In this document: in pieces, positions 24,182 to 33,324 of the stretch | Layout of the letters: every line of letters starts with the position of its first letter | Numbering within the stretch: the stretch's first letter is position 1 | NCBI GenBank assembly: GCA_028279065.1 | Contig: JANQSY010000155.1 | Span: forward strand, 1 to 34,123 | Origin: Cytophagales bacterium | GTDB lineage: Bacteria > Bacteroidota > Bacteroidia > Cytophagales > CCMP332 | DNA: 34,123 bases | Direction of reading: 5' to 3' | Translations under genes and position numbers: made by a program | The notes under the pieces: model-generated | The model's database searches: none | Told to the model about the DNA's origin: nothing | The model's input: the letters and a program-made list of their open reading frames with translations, nothing else

Positions 24182-25629
24182 CCGTCCCCCCTTTCGTAAG
24201 CTCCCATATCTGGCTTTCCGTCGTTCCTTGGATCTCCATTCAGGTCCTGGGGCGGAATGGCGATACCTTGATCCCCGACATTTTGTGCTGGAGATAAAGT
24301 ATCCAATCGATAATCGTATTCCTCAGGATCGACGAACTGCAGGGTATCGGTATTGGAGGAAACTATATTTCCCAGTAATTCCAATTCATTTTGGGCATCC
24401 TTGTCCGTCACCTTAAGGAAGTTGAATGAGGCATCAAAACCGTTTCCTACGCCCAGGAATGAAGAAATGAATTCATCCTGGATATTTCCCCATGCGATGG
24501 AATTCCTCATATAGAAATTCATAGGATTGATCTCATTGCTGCCCGGAATGCCGGTGGAATCGGGAAACCAATCGGTCACAAAGATGGAAGGGTCTTCCTG
24601 CCTGCTGAAATCGAAACCATAACTGGCCACAGTAATGTGTCGCAGATCCCAGGTCCCGCCCAGAAATGCCCCGATACCGTACCTTCCGCAGTTGGTGATC
24701 AATAAATTTGATCCTGTGCAGGTTCCTCCATAAGATACTATTCCATCCAGCGTCATGTTCTTTATGATGGTGTTAGTTATTGTGATATCCGGCCTGTTTG
24801 CATCATAGACATTCCCGATCTGAACCCCGGAGGTCCCATTCTTGATCACGGCCCAGTTGATCTCATTGTTGTTTGAAGGGTCAAGCAGCCAAATCCCTGC
24901 CTGAAATCCTGAATTTCCCCATTGTCCCGGTTGATTGTCAAATTCCTCTTCCAGGCGTGAACCGCAAAAGGTCACAGGCTCATTCTCGGTTCCCATTACC
25001 TTTATGGTTCCCCAAACAAAAAAGGTCGACCTGCCGTCCAGATAAACCTTGGTCCCGGGGTCTATCACAAGCGTCTGTGCGGTGTCAACCCCGACAGAGT
25101 TCACGATAACAATGGGAAGGTCAGGGGTCCAGTGCAATTCTTCAGGTGGGAAATTGTTCCCCTCTCCAAGGAGATAGTTTTCATAGTAGATAGCATCCTG
25201 CCCCCATGATCGGAGATAGATCTGCTGCATATTCCCATTCGTAACAAATAGGATTGAGTCCTCAACCAAGAAAGGAAGGTTTTGCCCGCTGGCTTCTACC
25301 TGTACGGTGACCAGGACATAAATGCTATCGTTTCCTCTGATCTCAACGTCCTTGGCCTGATCGGTTTCGTCACCATTCACGATAATGGTATAAGGGGAGG
25401 AAGATCCTCCTGCAAGGGTCACCCTGGAAACATTGACCGCGTTTTCCGACGGATTAAATACTCTGATCCTTTTTGTGATGTTCTTGATCTCAGCAAATAC
25501 AGTATCGAAGATGACCGAGTCGGTTGAGAACCTCAGTTTTGCATTGGGATCGGTAGTGAGAACCTCATCCTTGGGAGTGCAGGCCCAAAGGGCCAATAGG
25601 ACCAATATCAGGTTTCGGATGTTGTTCAT
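24178..25629 (-). CDS. Beta-helix lipoprotein with choice-of-anchor Q-type end
   Basis: A 483-residue lipoprotein. The start MNNIRNLILVLLALWACTPK has a lipobox ending at Cys17. An N-terminal Ig-like domain (about 30-130; FAEIKNITKRIRVFNPSENA) is followed by a parallel beta-helix region (about 190-400) with repeats such as ITITNTIIKNMTLDGIVSYG and LLITNCGRYGIGAF. The end, DYRLDTLSPAQNVGDQG then GKPDMGAYERGD, matches the choice-of-anchor Q / pectate-lyase-like terminal motif. I see no defined catalytic triad, so it is likely a surface carbohydrate-binding or structural protein rather than a proven enzyme. It sits two bases after prfA and overlaps yjbQ. Confidence 0.82.
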   Translation of the reverse strand: MNNIRNLILVLLALWACTPKDEVLTTDPNAKLRFSTDSVIFDTVFAEIKNITKRIRVFNPSENAVNVSRVTLAGGSSSPYTIIVNGDETDQAKDVEIRGNDSIYVLVTVQVEASGQNLPFLVEDSILFVTNGNMQQIYLRSWGQDAIYYENYLLGEGNNFPPEELHWTPDLPIVIVNSVGVDTAQTLVIDPGTKVYLDGRSTFFVWGTIKVMGTENEPVTFCGSRLEEEFDNQPGQWGNSGFQAGIWLLDPSNNNEINWAVIKNGTSGVQIGNVYDANRPDITITNTIIKNMTLDGIVSYGGTCTGSNLLITNCGRYGIGAFLGGTWDLRHITVASYGFDFSRQEDPSIFVTDWFPDSTGIPGSNEINPMNFYMRNSIAWGNIQDEFISSFLGVGNGFDASFNFLKVTDKDAQNELELLGNIVSSNTDTLQFVDPEEYDYRLDTLSPAQNVGDQGIAIPPQDLNGDPRNDGKPDMGAYERGDG

Positions 25630-25631
25630 GA

Positions 25632-26711
25632 TCAGGAAGAGATCTCCTCGCCTTCCTTCATTTTCTCGGCATTCTCTGCCAATTGAAGTTCCTCGATGAA
25701 TTCGTCGAGCTCACCATTCACTATGTTCGGAAGATTGTAAACAGTTTTATTGATCCGGTGGTCGGTCACCCTGCCCTGGGGATAGTTATAGGTCCGGATC
25801 TTGTCAGATCTGTCTCCGGAACCCACCATGGATTTCCGTTTTGCCCCGATCTCCTTTTGCTGCTTTTCGAGTTCAATGGCCAATATTCTGGACATCAACT
25901 CCTTCTTGGCCTTCTCAAGATTCTTGATCTGGGATTTCTCGTCCTGACACTGGACCACGATCCCAGTAGGCTCATGTGTGAGCCTCACAGCTGAATATGT
26001 GGTGTTCACAGACTGCCCTCCCGGGCCAGAGGAACAAAAACGATCGACTCTTACGTCGTTCATATCAAGATCCACCTCTACGTCATCTACCTCTGGAAGG
26101 ACGGCTACAGAAGCTGCTGAGGTGTGAACCCTTCCCTGGCTTTCAGTCACAGGGACACGCTGAACTCTATGTACACCGGATTCGAACTTCAGCTTTCCAT
26201 ATGCCCCGGCACCACTAACGTTGGCTACAATCTTAGAGTATCCCCCTGCATCTCCCTCGCTAAAATCAGTAATGCTCAATCTCCAGCTTTGCTTATCAGC
26301 ATAACGCTGATACATTCTGAAAAGGTCCCCGGCGAATATCGCGCTCTCATCACCGCCTGAACCTGCCCTGATCTCCAGGATGGCATTCTTGTCGTCATGG
26401 GGATCCTTGGGGATCAAAAGGAATTTCAGTTCGCCCTCCATCGTTTCCTTTTTCGGCTCAAGCTCTTCAAGTTCCTCCTTGGCCATCGCCTTCAACTCGT
26501 CATCCTTTTCGTTCTCCAGGATCTCTCTTGATTCCTGAATACCTTCAAGCGTCTTTTTATATTCCCCATAAACAGAAACCAGCTTCTCAAGGTCCTTATA
26601 CTCCTTTGTCAATTTCATGTACCTGTTCTGATCCGAGATGACCTCGGGGTCCAGGATCAATTGTCCTACCTCTTCAAAGCGGTTCTTGATGGATTCTAGT
26701 TTCTCCAGCAT
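25632..26711 (-). CDS. prfA: Peptide chain release factor 1
   Basis: Release factor 1 terminates translation at UAA and UAG. The peptidyl-hydrolysis GGQ is at residues 231-233 (SSGPGGQSVNTT) and the stop-codon-reading tripeptide is PVT (187-189) in RVPVTESQGRVHTS; the PxT form marks RF1, not RF2. The coiled N-terminal domain (residues 1-110) and GSGGDESAIFAGDLFRMY are standard. I set the start at ATG 26711 (359 residues, MLEKLESIKNRFEEVGQLI), the normal length; a TTG at 26732 would add seven residues and lies on top of the promoter -7 element. The gene leads the operon of beta-helix lipoprotein, yjbQ and DJ-1 lipoprotein. Confidence 0.97.
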   Translation of the reverse strand: MLEKLESIKNRFEEVGQLILDPEVISDQNRYMKLTKEYKDLEKLVSVYGEYKKTLEGIQESREILENEKDDELKAMAKEELEELEPKKETMEGELKFLLIPKDPHDDKNAILEIRAGSGGDESAIFAGDLFRMYQRYADKQSWRLSITDFSEGDAGGYSKIVANVSGAGAYGKLKFESGVHRVQRVPVTESQGRVHTSAASVAVLPEVDDVEVDLDMNDVRVDRFCSSGPGGQSVNTTYSAVRLTHEPTGIVVQCQDEKSQIKNLEKAKKELMSRILAIELEKQQKEIGAKRKSMVGSGDRSDKIRTYNYPQGRVTDHRINKTVYNLPNIVNGELDEFIEELQLAENAEKMKEGEEISS

Positions 26712-26729
26712 GGGAATCTTATTGGCCTG

Positions 26730-26737
26730 CAAAATTA
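26730..26737 (-). promoter_or_regulatory. prfA operon -7 promoter element
   Basis: The minus strand reads TAATTTTG, an exact TAnnTTTG match 18 bases upstream of the prfA ATG. A T-rich TTTTTG lies 15 bases further upstream, slightly closer than the usual -33 spacing. Confidence 0.5.
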
Positions 26738-26815
26738 CAAAACCCCGTGCGACAAAAATTTTGATATACTAACGATTTGACCTTGATTTAGTATTCAAAT
26801 ACCCAATTCTATTAC

Positions 26816-27469
26816 ATGAAGGCATTCGCGATTCTCTCAATTGTAGGCATGGTTCTCCTGTCATGCGGAGGCGATCAAAGCCAGCTTGATAGTAAAGCAT
26901 TAAAAAAGGAGATGTCGGATAGGGAGATCAAAAAGATTAGTGAGAGCGAAATTTTGAATCTGGCGAAGGAACGGGGAGATAAGATTGCCACCCAGGCACA
27001 GATGGCTTTAGGATCCAAACTGAAAGAAGCTCTTCAGGAAGGTGGTCCCGTGCACGCCCTGGAATTTTGCAATGTAAATGCTTACCCACTCCTTGATGAT
27101 CTGCGAGAAACCTATAATGTTTCAATCAAACGAGCCAGCCTGAGAACCAGAAACCCCGATGATAAGCCTAATGATATCGAAGCTCAGATCCTGGATGCCT
27201 ACCAGTACAATATTGAAAATGAATTGGAATTAAATGATAATCTTCAAAAACTGGGAGATTCTGCGATTTTGTTTACCAGGCCAATTAGCCTTAACAATGG
27301 CATCTGCTTGAATTGCCATGGCGAGGTAGGAACAGAAATAAACCAGCTCACCCTTGAGAAGATCGAAGAACTATACCCTGAAGACAATGCCAAAGGACAT
27401 AAATTGGGGGATCTAAGGGGAATGTGGAGTATTGTATTCGATCGGAAGGAGTTGGTTCTGGACCTTTAG
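26816..27469 (+). CDS. DUF3365 (Tll0287-like) c-type heme lipoprotein
   Basis: A 217-residue lipoprotein. MKAFAILSIVGMVLLSCGGD has a lipobox (LLSC). The domain resembles the DUF3365/Tll0287-like sensor fold: an early helix (QAQMALGSKLKEALQEGG), AFEF-like ALEFCNVNAYPLLDD, and SIKRASLRTRNPDDKPNDIE, followed by the heme-attachment motif CLNCH at Cys164-Cys167-His168. The protein is free-standing, whereas the domain is often fused to signalling modules, so an electron-transfer or redox-sensing role in the periplasm is inferred. It is divergent from prfA and its stop lies two bases from that of yicC. Confidence 0.85.
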   Translation: MKAFAILSIVGMVLLSCGGDQSQLDSKALKKEMSDREIKKISESEILNLAKERGDKIATQAQMALGSKLKEALQEGGPVHALEFCNVNAYPLLDDLRETYNVSIKRASLRTRNPDDKPNDIEAQILDAYQYNIENELELNDNLQKLGDSAILFTRPISLNNGICLNCHGEVGTEINQLTLEKIEELYPEDNAKGHKLGDLRGMWSIVFDRKELVLDL

Positions 27470-27471
27470 TG

Positions 27472-28344
27472 TCAAACGATATTCTGAACCTGCTCCCTTA
27501 TCTTTTCCAACTCCTCCTTCATATCGACCACGGTTTTTTGAATACCGGCATTATTGGCTTTCGCTCCCATCGTATTGATCTCCCTGCCCATTTCCTGGGA
27601 AATGAAATTCAACCTTTTTCCATTTGATCTGCCATCCATCACTTCCTTGAAATGCTTCAGGTGGCTGTCTAGCCTTACGATCTCCTCGTCGATGTCCAGC
27701 TTTTCCAGGTAGTAGATCAGTTCCTGCTCAAAGCGATTCTGGTCCACACTATGATCATCTTTCCATTCCTCCAATGATGCCTTGATCTTCTCCCGTACAG
27801 CATTAGCCCTCTCGGGTGCAAGATCACCTACTTTTTTCAGGGAATCGGAAATGGAATCAATACTACTTGAAAGCTGGTCAGAGAGCTTCTGACCTTCGTT
27901 CTTTCTGAAATCCTCCACTCCGTTTACTGCCTGATCTATGGCCTGTTGAGTTAGCTCCCATTTTTCTTCAAGGTCTTCATCTTCATTGGATTCAACAACT
28001 TCCGGCATACCCAGGGCTATCCTGAACAGATCCTGGCCCTTGTCATCCAATTCTTCCTGAACGGATTTCAGCTGGGAATAATACTCCTTCAGTAACTCCT
28101 TATTGATGGAAACTTTTGAATTGTCCTTCTTGCTTTCCCTCCATTCTATGCTGATGCTGACTTTCCCGCGTCCAATTTTCTCCTGAATGACCTCTCTGAT
28201 CTGGGGTTCGAATTGGTTCAATGTCTTTGGGATCCTCAAGGAAAGGTCGAGGAATTTGGAATTCAAACACCTTATTTCCACCTCTGTTGTGAAGCCGTTA
28301 TTTGAAAGGTTGGCCGAGCCGAAGCCAGTCATCGAAAGCACCAT
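27472..28344 (-). CDS. yicC: YicC-family endoribonuclease
   Basis: A 290-residue YicC protein, a stress-linked endoribonuclease family. The start MVLSMTGFGSA is the family's near-invariant N-terminus, which fixes the ATG at 28344; an upstream TTG (28377) would only add unrelated residues. The N-terminal domain contains EVEIRCLNSKFLDLSLRIP, and the C-terminal DUF1732 part contains RLDSHLKHFKEVMDGRSNGK followed by KRLNFISQEMGREINTMG, both diagnostic. The region between (about 150-200) is a charged coiled helix. It diverges from purQ across 38 bases and converges on the DUF3365 gene. Confidence 0.95.
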   Translation of the reverse strand: MVLSMTGFGSANLSNNGFTTEVEIRCLNSKFLDLSLRIPKTLNQFEPQIREVIQEKIGRGKVSISIEWRESKKDNSKVSINKELLKEYYSQLKSVQEELDDKGQDLFRIALGMPEVVESNEDEDLEEKWELTQQAIDQAVNGVEDFRKNEGQKLSDQLSSSIDSISDSLKKVGDLAPERANAVREKIKASLEEWKDDHSVDQNRFEQELIYYLEKLDIDEEIVRLDSHLKHFKEVMDGRSNGKRLNFISQEMGREINTMGAKANNAGIQKTVVDMKEELEKIREQVQNIV

Positions 28345-28352
28345 AAAATCCT

Positions 28353-28360
28353 TAGTTTTG
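28353..28360 (+). promoter_or_regulatory. Candidate -7 element for purQ
   Basis: TAGTTTTG, an exact TAnnTTTG match, lies in the 38-base gap between yicC and purQ, 22 bases before the purQ ATG. No TTG at -33 is evident. No PurR-like box or riboswitch was recognised in this short gap. Confidence 0.45.
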
Positions 28361-28382
28361 CCGCGTTTAATCCCCAAAGGAA

Positions 28383-29087
28383 ATGAAATTTGGTGTCATA
28401 GTATATCCCGGTTCAAATTGTGATGACGATATGCTTTATCTGATCGGTAATGATCTGGGTCAGGATGTGGAAAAGCTATGGCATAAGGATAAGGACCTCA
28501 AGGGTTGTGATTTCCTAATTCTACCCGGTGGCTTTGCCTACGGAGATTATCTCAGGGCAGGCGCTATTGCTCGTTTTTCTCCGATCATGGAATCTGTCAT
28601 TGATCACGCAAAAGCCGGTGGGTTCGTTTACGGGATCTGCAATGGATTTCAGGTCCTGACCGAGAGCCATTTGCTTCCCGGGGTACTTCTCAACAATGAT
28701 CATAGGAAGTATACCTGCAAGAACGTTTTCCTGAAACCCCAGACCCGGAATTCACATCTGACCAGGAAAATGGACCTTGATAAGCCCTATCAGATCCCAA
28801 TTGCTCATGGGGAAGGAAGGTTTTTCGCTGATGAAATCACCCTCAAAGCCTTAAATGACAATGACCAGGTCCTGTTCCGGTATTGTGATGAAAACGGGCA
28901 GATCAGTGAAGCATCCAATCCAAACGGTTCACTTGAAAACATAGCTGGAATTTGCAATGAAGGAAGGAATGTTTTCGGAATGATGCCCCATCCGGAGCGT
29001 TCAGCAAGCCCTGACCTTGGGTGTACTGATGGTCTAGCGATCTTTGACTCCATTCTGGAGCCGATCAAAAGTCATGTCCCAGGGTAA
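28383..29087 (+). CDS. purQ: FGAM synthase glutaminase subunit PurQ
   Basis: A 234-residue class I glutamine amidotransferase that supplies ammonia to PurL for formylglycinamidine synthesis in purine biosynthesis. The start MKFGVIVYPGSNCDDDM is diagnostic of PurQ. The oxyanion segment LPGGFAYGDYLRAG, catalytic Cys86 in YGICNGFQVL, and His203/Glu205 in MMPHPER are all in place. This is the small stand-alone subunit type, so separate purL and purS genes would be expected elsewhere. Its last 23 bases overlap the convergent outer membrane protein gene. Confidence 0.96.
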   Translation: MKFGVIVYPGSNCDDDMLYLIGNDLGQDVEKLWHKDKDLKGCDFLILPGGFAYGDYLRAGAIARFSPIMESVIDHAKAGGFVYGICNGFQVLTESHLLPGVLLNNDHRKYTCKNVFLKPQTRNSHLTRKMDLDKPYQIPIAHGEGRFFADEITLKALNDNDQVLFRYCDENGQISEASNPNGSLENIAGICNEGRNVFGMMPHPERSASPDLGCTDGLAIFDSILEPIKSHVPG

Positions 29088-32000
29088 AATAATACATGGG
29101 GTCTTCCGTTCTTTGGTAGTTCTCAACCCCCCAACCAACATCGAATTTCACATAGTAGCCAAACATGGTTGAGCGGAACCCAAAACCGTATCCCACTAGG
29201 TATGGGTTAGTATAATTTCTTGTGTTAATGATGAAGCCGGTGGCATCTATGGTCTCTGTATTGAAAGAGTTCTCGTTGCTCAAAGGGCTTTTTCCTGTCC
29301 AGGCAGACCCGATATCCATAAATCCTGAAAGCTGAAGGTTTCTAAAAAAACTGCTGGAAATTGGCTTGCTGGAAACGAATTGGAAAACCGGGAATCTCAA
29401 CTCAAAATTCAGAAGAGCGAAATTCTCGCCAAAAGCCTGATTCAAGGGAAAGCCCCTTAGGCTGGTTGCAAATTCGGTAAACAGAAGATCGTCATTGTTC
29501 AAAAGTGCGCCATCAAGGCCTTGGTCTTCGAGCGGACCCTGGCTTTGCCTTTCCTGTGTGATGAACCAGTTATCCATTCCTCCCAACAAATAGTTTTTTG
29601 GATCGTTTCCAAAGAATTTTCCAAAGGAAAAGCGCGTTGCGAAGATCAATTCACGATAGATTGGAAAATGGTTTCTTAGATCCAGATAGAACTTGCCAAA
29701 GTTTCTGTGGCTGGCTTGGATGCCTTTGTATTCCTTGAAACCCAATTTGACCTTGGTCCCCTGGCTCATATTGATTCCTGTCTCAGAGGAGTTATCAAAA
29801 ACCACCTCAATATTGTAGCCCAGATAATTCGTTGAGAAATCAGAAACCGGCATCAGGCTGATATTCTGGTAAGTTGTATTGGCATAAAATGGGGTTAAAC
29901 TTACCCTGAAAGCCTCAGTTACCGGAAGGGACACCGTGAAGTCTCCCTCATTCAAAACATAGTTGTGGAAAATGGTGGCATTTTCACTGACGGGGTAAAA
30001 GATCCTTTTTCTGAAGTACATAGCACCATAATCCAAACGACCCTTCAGATACCTGTATTCAGCGTAAAAGTCACTGGATTTGAGATCAAAATAGATCGTG
30101 GCCCCTAGTTTGAATTTGTTGTTTCCGAACATATCGGACAAGCCATATTCAACCACTCCACCAAGTCCCCTGAGGTTGTCGCAGATCAATGCTGTGATGA
30201 TGTTTTCTGCCCTCAACTTGTTTTGTCCTTCATAGGGTCCGAAAATATTCACTGTGGCCTCTTCATTCCTCTCAAGCTTTTTGAGGATATCTGTTTCGGT
30301 TTCTTTCCGGTTAACATCCGCAAGTGATTTCTCCTTTTTTTCCGACTCAAAGATCAGGTCGTCAAAATCGATCTCATCTGGGTCCACAGCTTCCAGCTCA
30401 CGTTCCATCATCTTGTTTAACTGGATAAGATTGTTCTGGACCATGTCATCATCATTCAACCCATATTTCATCCCCTCCACTATCCAGGTATTTCTGAAAG
30501 TTTCATGCTCGGTAATGGATTTATCAAGGTCAGGGAGGTTTTGCAGATACACCAATTCTGAACCACCATTATTCATCCGGAAAACCCATTTATTGGTAGC
30601 AGGATTTACATCGAAATACTGAATGTTCTGTTGGAAATCCGTGATCTGTCGCTGAACCCTTTTGTCCCTTTCAAGTATGTATAGATTCAGGATCCCATTG
30701 AGATCCGACAGGAACAAGACCCGATTTTCATCCAACGGATAGGGTAGATAGTTCTGAAAGTAATTGTTGGTCAGTTTTTCTACCCTTGTCTTTGAAACCT
30801 TAGGATCGAATAAATAGAGGTTAAAATTATCAGAGAGGGAAAGCTTGTTTCCTTTCTTTATCCTGAGTGAATCGGTAGTCCTGTTGGAAGAAAAAACCAG
30901 CTTGTTCGTTCCAGGAATGAATCTTGGATTGATATCATCAAATTCATCGTTTGTGACCCTTTTGATATTCCCCGACCTCACAGCCATAGAATAGACATCC
31001 ACCTGACCGAAATTCTCCGCGCTGATAGCAATGAAGGTGCCATTGGAATTAAATGAAACGTCCTGAATATTGGTGAATCTGAAGGCCCGGCTTTTTTTGA
31101 GTTTATTGGTCGATACCTGGAAGGTGTTCCTTCGGATCCGGTTGTTTTGTACATCAACGATGTTGAGGTTATCGCTGTTCTGCCAGGCAAGGATCGGCAA
31201 TGAGAAGTTTACCTTGCGGTCATTGAATATATATCCCGATTTGTAGATCTTCTTTTTCTTCCCGGTCAACAGATCTACAAGGATCACTGAAACCTTTCCG
31301 GAATTGTTCTCCGAATAAACGAGATGGTTGCCATCAGGGGAGAATTTCACATGGTTATACCTCAATGAATTCTTGTTCTTCTTGATCAGAAGGGTTTCAT
31401 CTGCCGGCATTTCGGAATTCTCCAATACCTGTGCGGTCATCGAATAGTAATAATCCTGCCACTCCCTGTAAAATGCAGGAAAAGGTATTCCCAGGGTATT
31501 TGTGATACTGTTTTCAGGATTTCTGAGAATTCTGGTCAGGTTCAGAATGCTTCCGATGTTGTTTTTTCCGTACTGTACAGCGATGTAGTTCCAGAGGCTT
31601 TGGCCAAGGAACCTTGCATCTCTTCCTGTCAATCCTCTCAGGGTTTTGATTTTTCCGGAGGCGAAAAGATCACGGACGTGATCGTCCATCTCTATGCTCC
31701 ATCCCCTCGCAGCGTACTCGGCGGCTCCCTCAACAAACCATTCCGGAAGAGATAGCAGATAGGAGCTCTGGATAACATCTTTAAAACTTCCTCCATACAT
31801 CATCTCGTTAATCAGAGTTTTAGAAACTCCGTATTTGATTTCCTGAATGAACTCTTCGTTGGTTCCGGTAAAAGGAATTTCTACGCTATGAGTAACAAAA
31901 CTGGTCTCCCCGCCGGCCTTATAGTATTGGATCTTGTAATCGATATTACTTTGCCTGAGGTCTGACTTGGAATTATAGATGAATAGCCGGATACGGGTAT

Positions 32001-32283
32001 AGGGTGTGAATCCTATTAGATCGGAGATCTGGTCGAAGGTTGATTCGGCCAGTTCGGTTGCAAATTTTGCATGCTTCTGGCCTCCTTCATAATAATAGAT
32101 CTCGAAGTTGTCAGAGACGAAGACATTCCAGTCGATGTTCTTGGTTTGGACACGGTTCTTTCCAAAGATCTCATTGGCATTCTGAGCCCGGGAAAGGGCC
32201 GAGACCAGGAGAAGCACAGAAAAAAGACCGTATCGTAGAATGTTCTTCAGATGAATAATTTGATCAACCTTCAAAAAACGCAA
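29065..32283 (-). CDS. Large TolB-like propeller plus surface-antigen barrel protein
   Basis: A 1,072-residue outer membrane protein. After a signal peptide (LKNILRYGLFSVLLLVSALSRAQ), residues about 50-280 resemble a peptidase-MA/gluzincin-type domain (DNFEIYYYEGG, LPEWFVEGAAEYAARGW), but the expected HExxH is replaced by TLINEMMYGG, so it is probably not a protease. Residues about 300-620 form a TolB-like beta-propeller (FSPDGNHLVYSENN, PGTNKLVFSSNRT). The C-terminal 400 residues are a D15/Omp85-like beta-barrel ending MYYFTLGHDF, with the terminal Phe typical of barrels. No ATG fits the N-terminus; TTG at 32283 or 32274 is the likely start, overlapping the upstream FAD gene. It may assemble or guide surface proteins; the exact role is unknown. 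Confidence 0.82.
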   Translation of the reverse strand: MRFLKVDQIIHLKNILRYGLFSVLLLVSALSRAQNANEIFGKNRVQTKNIDWNVFVSDNFEIYYYEGGQKHAKFATELAESTFDQISDLIGFTPYTRIRLFIYNSKSDLRQSNIDYKIQYYKAGGETSFVTHSVEIPFTGTNEEFIQEIKYGVSKTLINEMMYGGSFKDVIQSSYLLSLPEWFVEGAAEYAARGWSIEMDDHVRDLFASGKIKTLRGLTGRDARFLGQSLWNYIAVQYGKNNIGSILNLTRILRNPENSITNTLGIPFPAFYREWQDYYYSMTAQVLENSEMPADETLLIKKNKNSLRYNHVKFSPDGNHLVYSENNSGKVSVILVDLLTGKKKKIYKSGYIFNDRKVNFSLPILAWQNSDNLNIVDVQNNRIRRNTFQVSTNKLKKSRAFRFTNIQDVSFNSNGTFIAISAENFGQVDVYSMAVRSGNIKRVTNDEFDDINPRFIPGTNKLVFSSNRTTDSLRIKKGNKLSLSDNFNLYLFDPKVSKTRVEKLTNNYFQNYLPYPLDENRVLFLSDLNGILNLYILERDKRVQRQITDFQQNIQYFDVNPATNKWVFRMNNGGSELVYLQNLPDLDKSITEHETFRNTWIVEGMKYGLNDDDMVQNNLIQLNKMMERELEAVDPDEIDFDDLIFESEKKEKSLADVNRKETETDILKKLERNEEATVNIFGPYEGQNKLRAENIITALICDNLRGLGGVVEYGLSDMFGNNKFKLGATIYFDLKSSDFYAEYRYLKGRLDYGAMYFRKRIFYPVSENATIFHNYVLNEGDFTVSLPVTEAFRVSLTPFYANTTYQNISLMPVSDFSTNYLGYNIEVVFDNSSETGINMSQGTKVKLGFKEYKGIQASHRNFGKFYLDLRNHFPIYRELIFATRFSFGKFFGNDPKNYLLGGMDNWFITQERQSQGPLEDQGLDGALLNNDDLLFTEFATSLRGFPLNQAFGENFALLNFELRFPVFQFVSSKPISSSFFRNLQLSGFMDIGSAWTGKSPLSNENSFNTETIDATGFIINTRNYTNPYLVGYGFGFRSTMFGYYVKFDVGWGVENYQRTEDPMYYFTLGHDF

Positions 32284-33319
32284 AAAACCGGCTTATATTA
32301 AGCTCTTTTGGGATTTGTTCCTCCTTAATAATTGCATTTACGAGGAATTGCGCAACAAACGGGCCAAGAGAGACCCCTTTTGAACCTAAACCATTCAAAA
32401 TACCTATTTGTTCGTGCTCCGAATGAAATCCAGCCAGGGGCCTTCGATCCTTGACATTTGGCCTGATCCCTACCCGATGATCTACCACCCTGTATGAGGA
32501 TTTGAAAAATGATCTGAGCCGTTCCTCAAGGTATTCCCTGCTTGCAGGTGTTTTTTCCAGGTTAAGGTTTGTCCTGTCATATGTAGCACCCACCAATGCC
32601 CGGTTCCCCGATAGTGGTAGAAAAAATACCCTCTTGGTGAAAATGGAATCCTTTAGATCGGCGTTCGTTTCTATCTCCATCAACTCCCCTTTGGTAGGGC
32701 TGAAAGGCAACCAGGAAAAATAGGGGTTCCTTCTACCTTCCGGTCCTTCGCAGAAAACTACCTTCTTAGCTTTATATTCTTCCCACCTGACCCCTTCATG
32801 GAGTATCTCGATACGCTCGGTATTGAGGCTTAGTCCTTCCTTCACCTTTGAAGGCCCAAAGAATTCTTTGGCGGCTTGCAAAAAGGACTTTACCCGAAGT
32901 ATTCCTGCGTTTGAGACCTTTATTCCGCCAAAACCGGGATCAATGTATTCCGGAATCTGCTCATCTAGTTCAGAGATAAATGGATTTGGTGATGAAGAAT
33001 CCCAGTCATTTGAAGCTTTGGCGGTTGGGAAAAGCCGGATCAGCGGCCTTGGTTCAAAGAAATCTGCCCCAAGCTTCTTCTCCATTTTAGGATAGAACTC
33101 GTGGATCAATGGAAAGATGTGCTCTGCCTCCCAGGATTTAACAAATTTTCTTCCGGTAACGGGATTGAAAAGCCCCGAGGCCACATATGAAGAATGATTG
33201 TTTTTATGGTCGTCAACGAGGATAAAATCCAGCCCCCCCTGCTCGCAGAGCAATGCCAGGCAGGTCCCGGCGATGCCTCCTCCGACTATGATAAGATCGA
33301 TGTTCCTCGTAGAGCTCAA
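32264..33319 (-). CDS. FAD-dependent oxidoreductase (DAO family)
   Basis: A predicted flavoprotein of about 351 residues in the D-amino-acid-oxidase/glycine-oxidase family. The FAD-binding motif is DLIIVGGGIAGTCLALL near the N-terminus, with acidic LVDDH ending the second strand. GILRVKSFLQAA, KVVFCEGPEGRRNPYFSWLP and SPTKGELMEIE match the family, as does the late RVGIRPNVKDRRPLAGFH with LNGLGSKGVSLGP. The frame is open to ATG 33382, but that would overlap conserved MBL coding sequence and its promoter, so TTG 33319 (MSSTRNIDLIIVGGG) is preferred. It resembles the oxidoreductase half of MnmC, but without its partner domain; the substrate is unknown. It is cotranscribed with the large barrel protein gene. 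Confidence 0.86.
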   Translation of the reverse strand: MSSTRNIDLIIVGGGIAGTCLALLCEQGGLDFILVDDHKNNHSSYVASGLFNPVTGRKFVKSWEAEHIFPLIHEFYPKMEKKLGADFFEPRPLIRLFPTAKASNDWDSSSPNPFISELDEQIPEYIDPGFGGIKVSNAGILRVKSFLQAAKEFFGPSKVKEGLSLNTERIEILHEGVRWEEYKAKKVVFCEGPEGRRNPYFSWLPFSPTKGELMEIETNADLKDSIFTKRVFFLPLSGNRALVGATYDRTNLNLEKTPASREYLEERLRSFFKSSYRVVDHRVGIRPNVKDRRPLAGFHSEHEQIGILNGLGSKGVSLGPFVAQFLVNAIIKEEQIPKELNISRFFAFFEG

Positions 33320-33324
33320 ATCAA

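Noticed and set aside
28345-28382. Purine riboswitch before purQ
   Set aside because: The gap is 38 bases, too short for a purine riboswitch aptamer plus expression platform, and it shows no matching structure.
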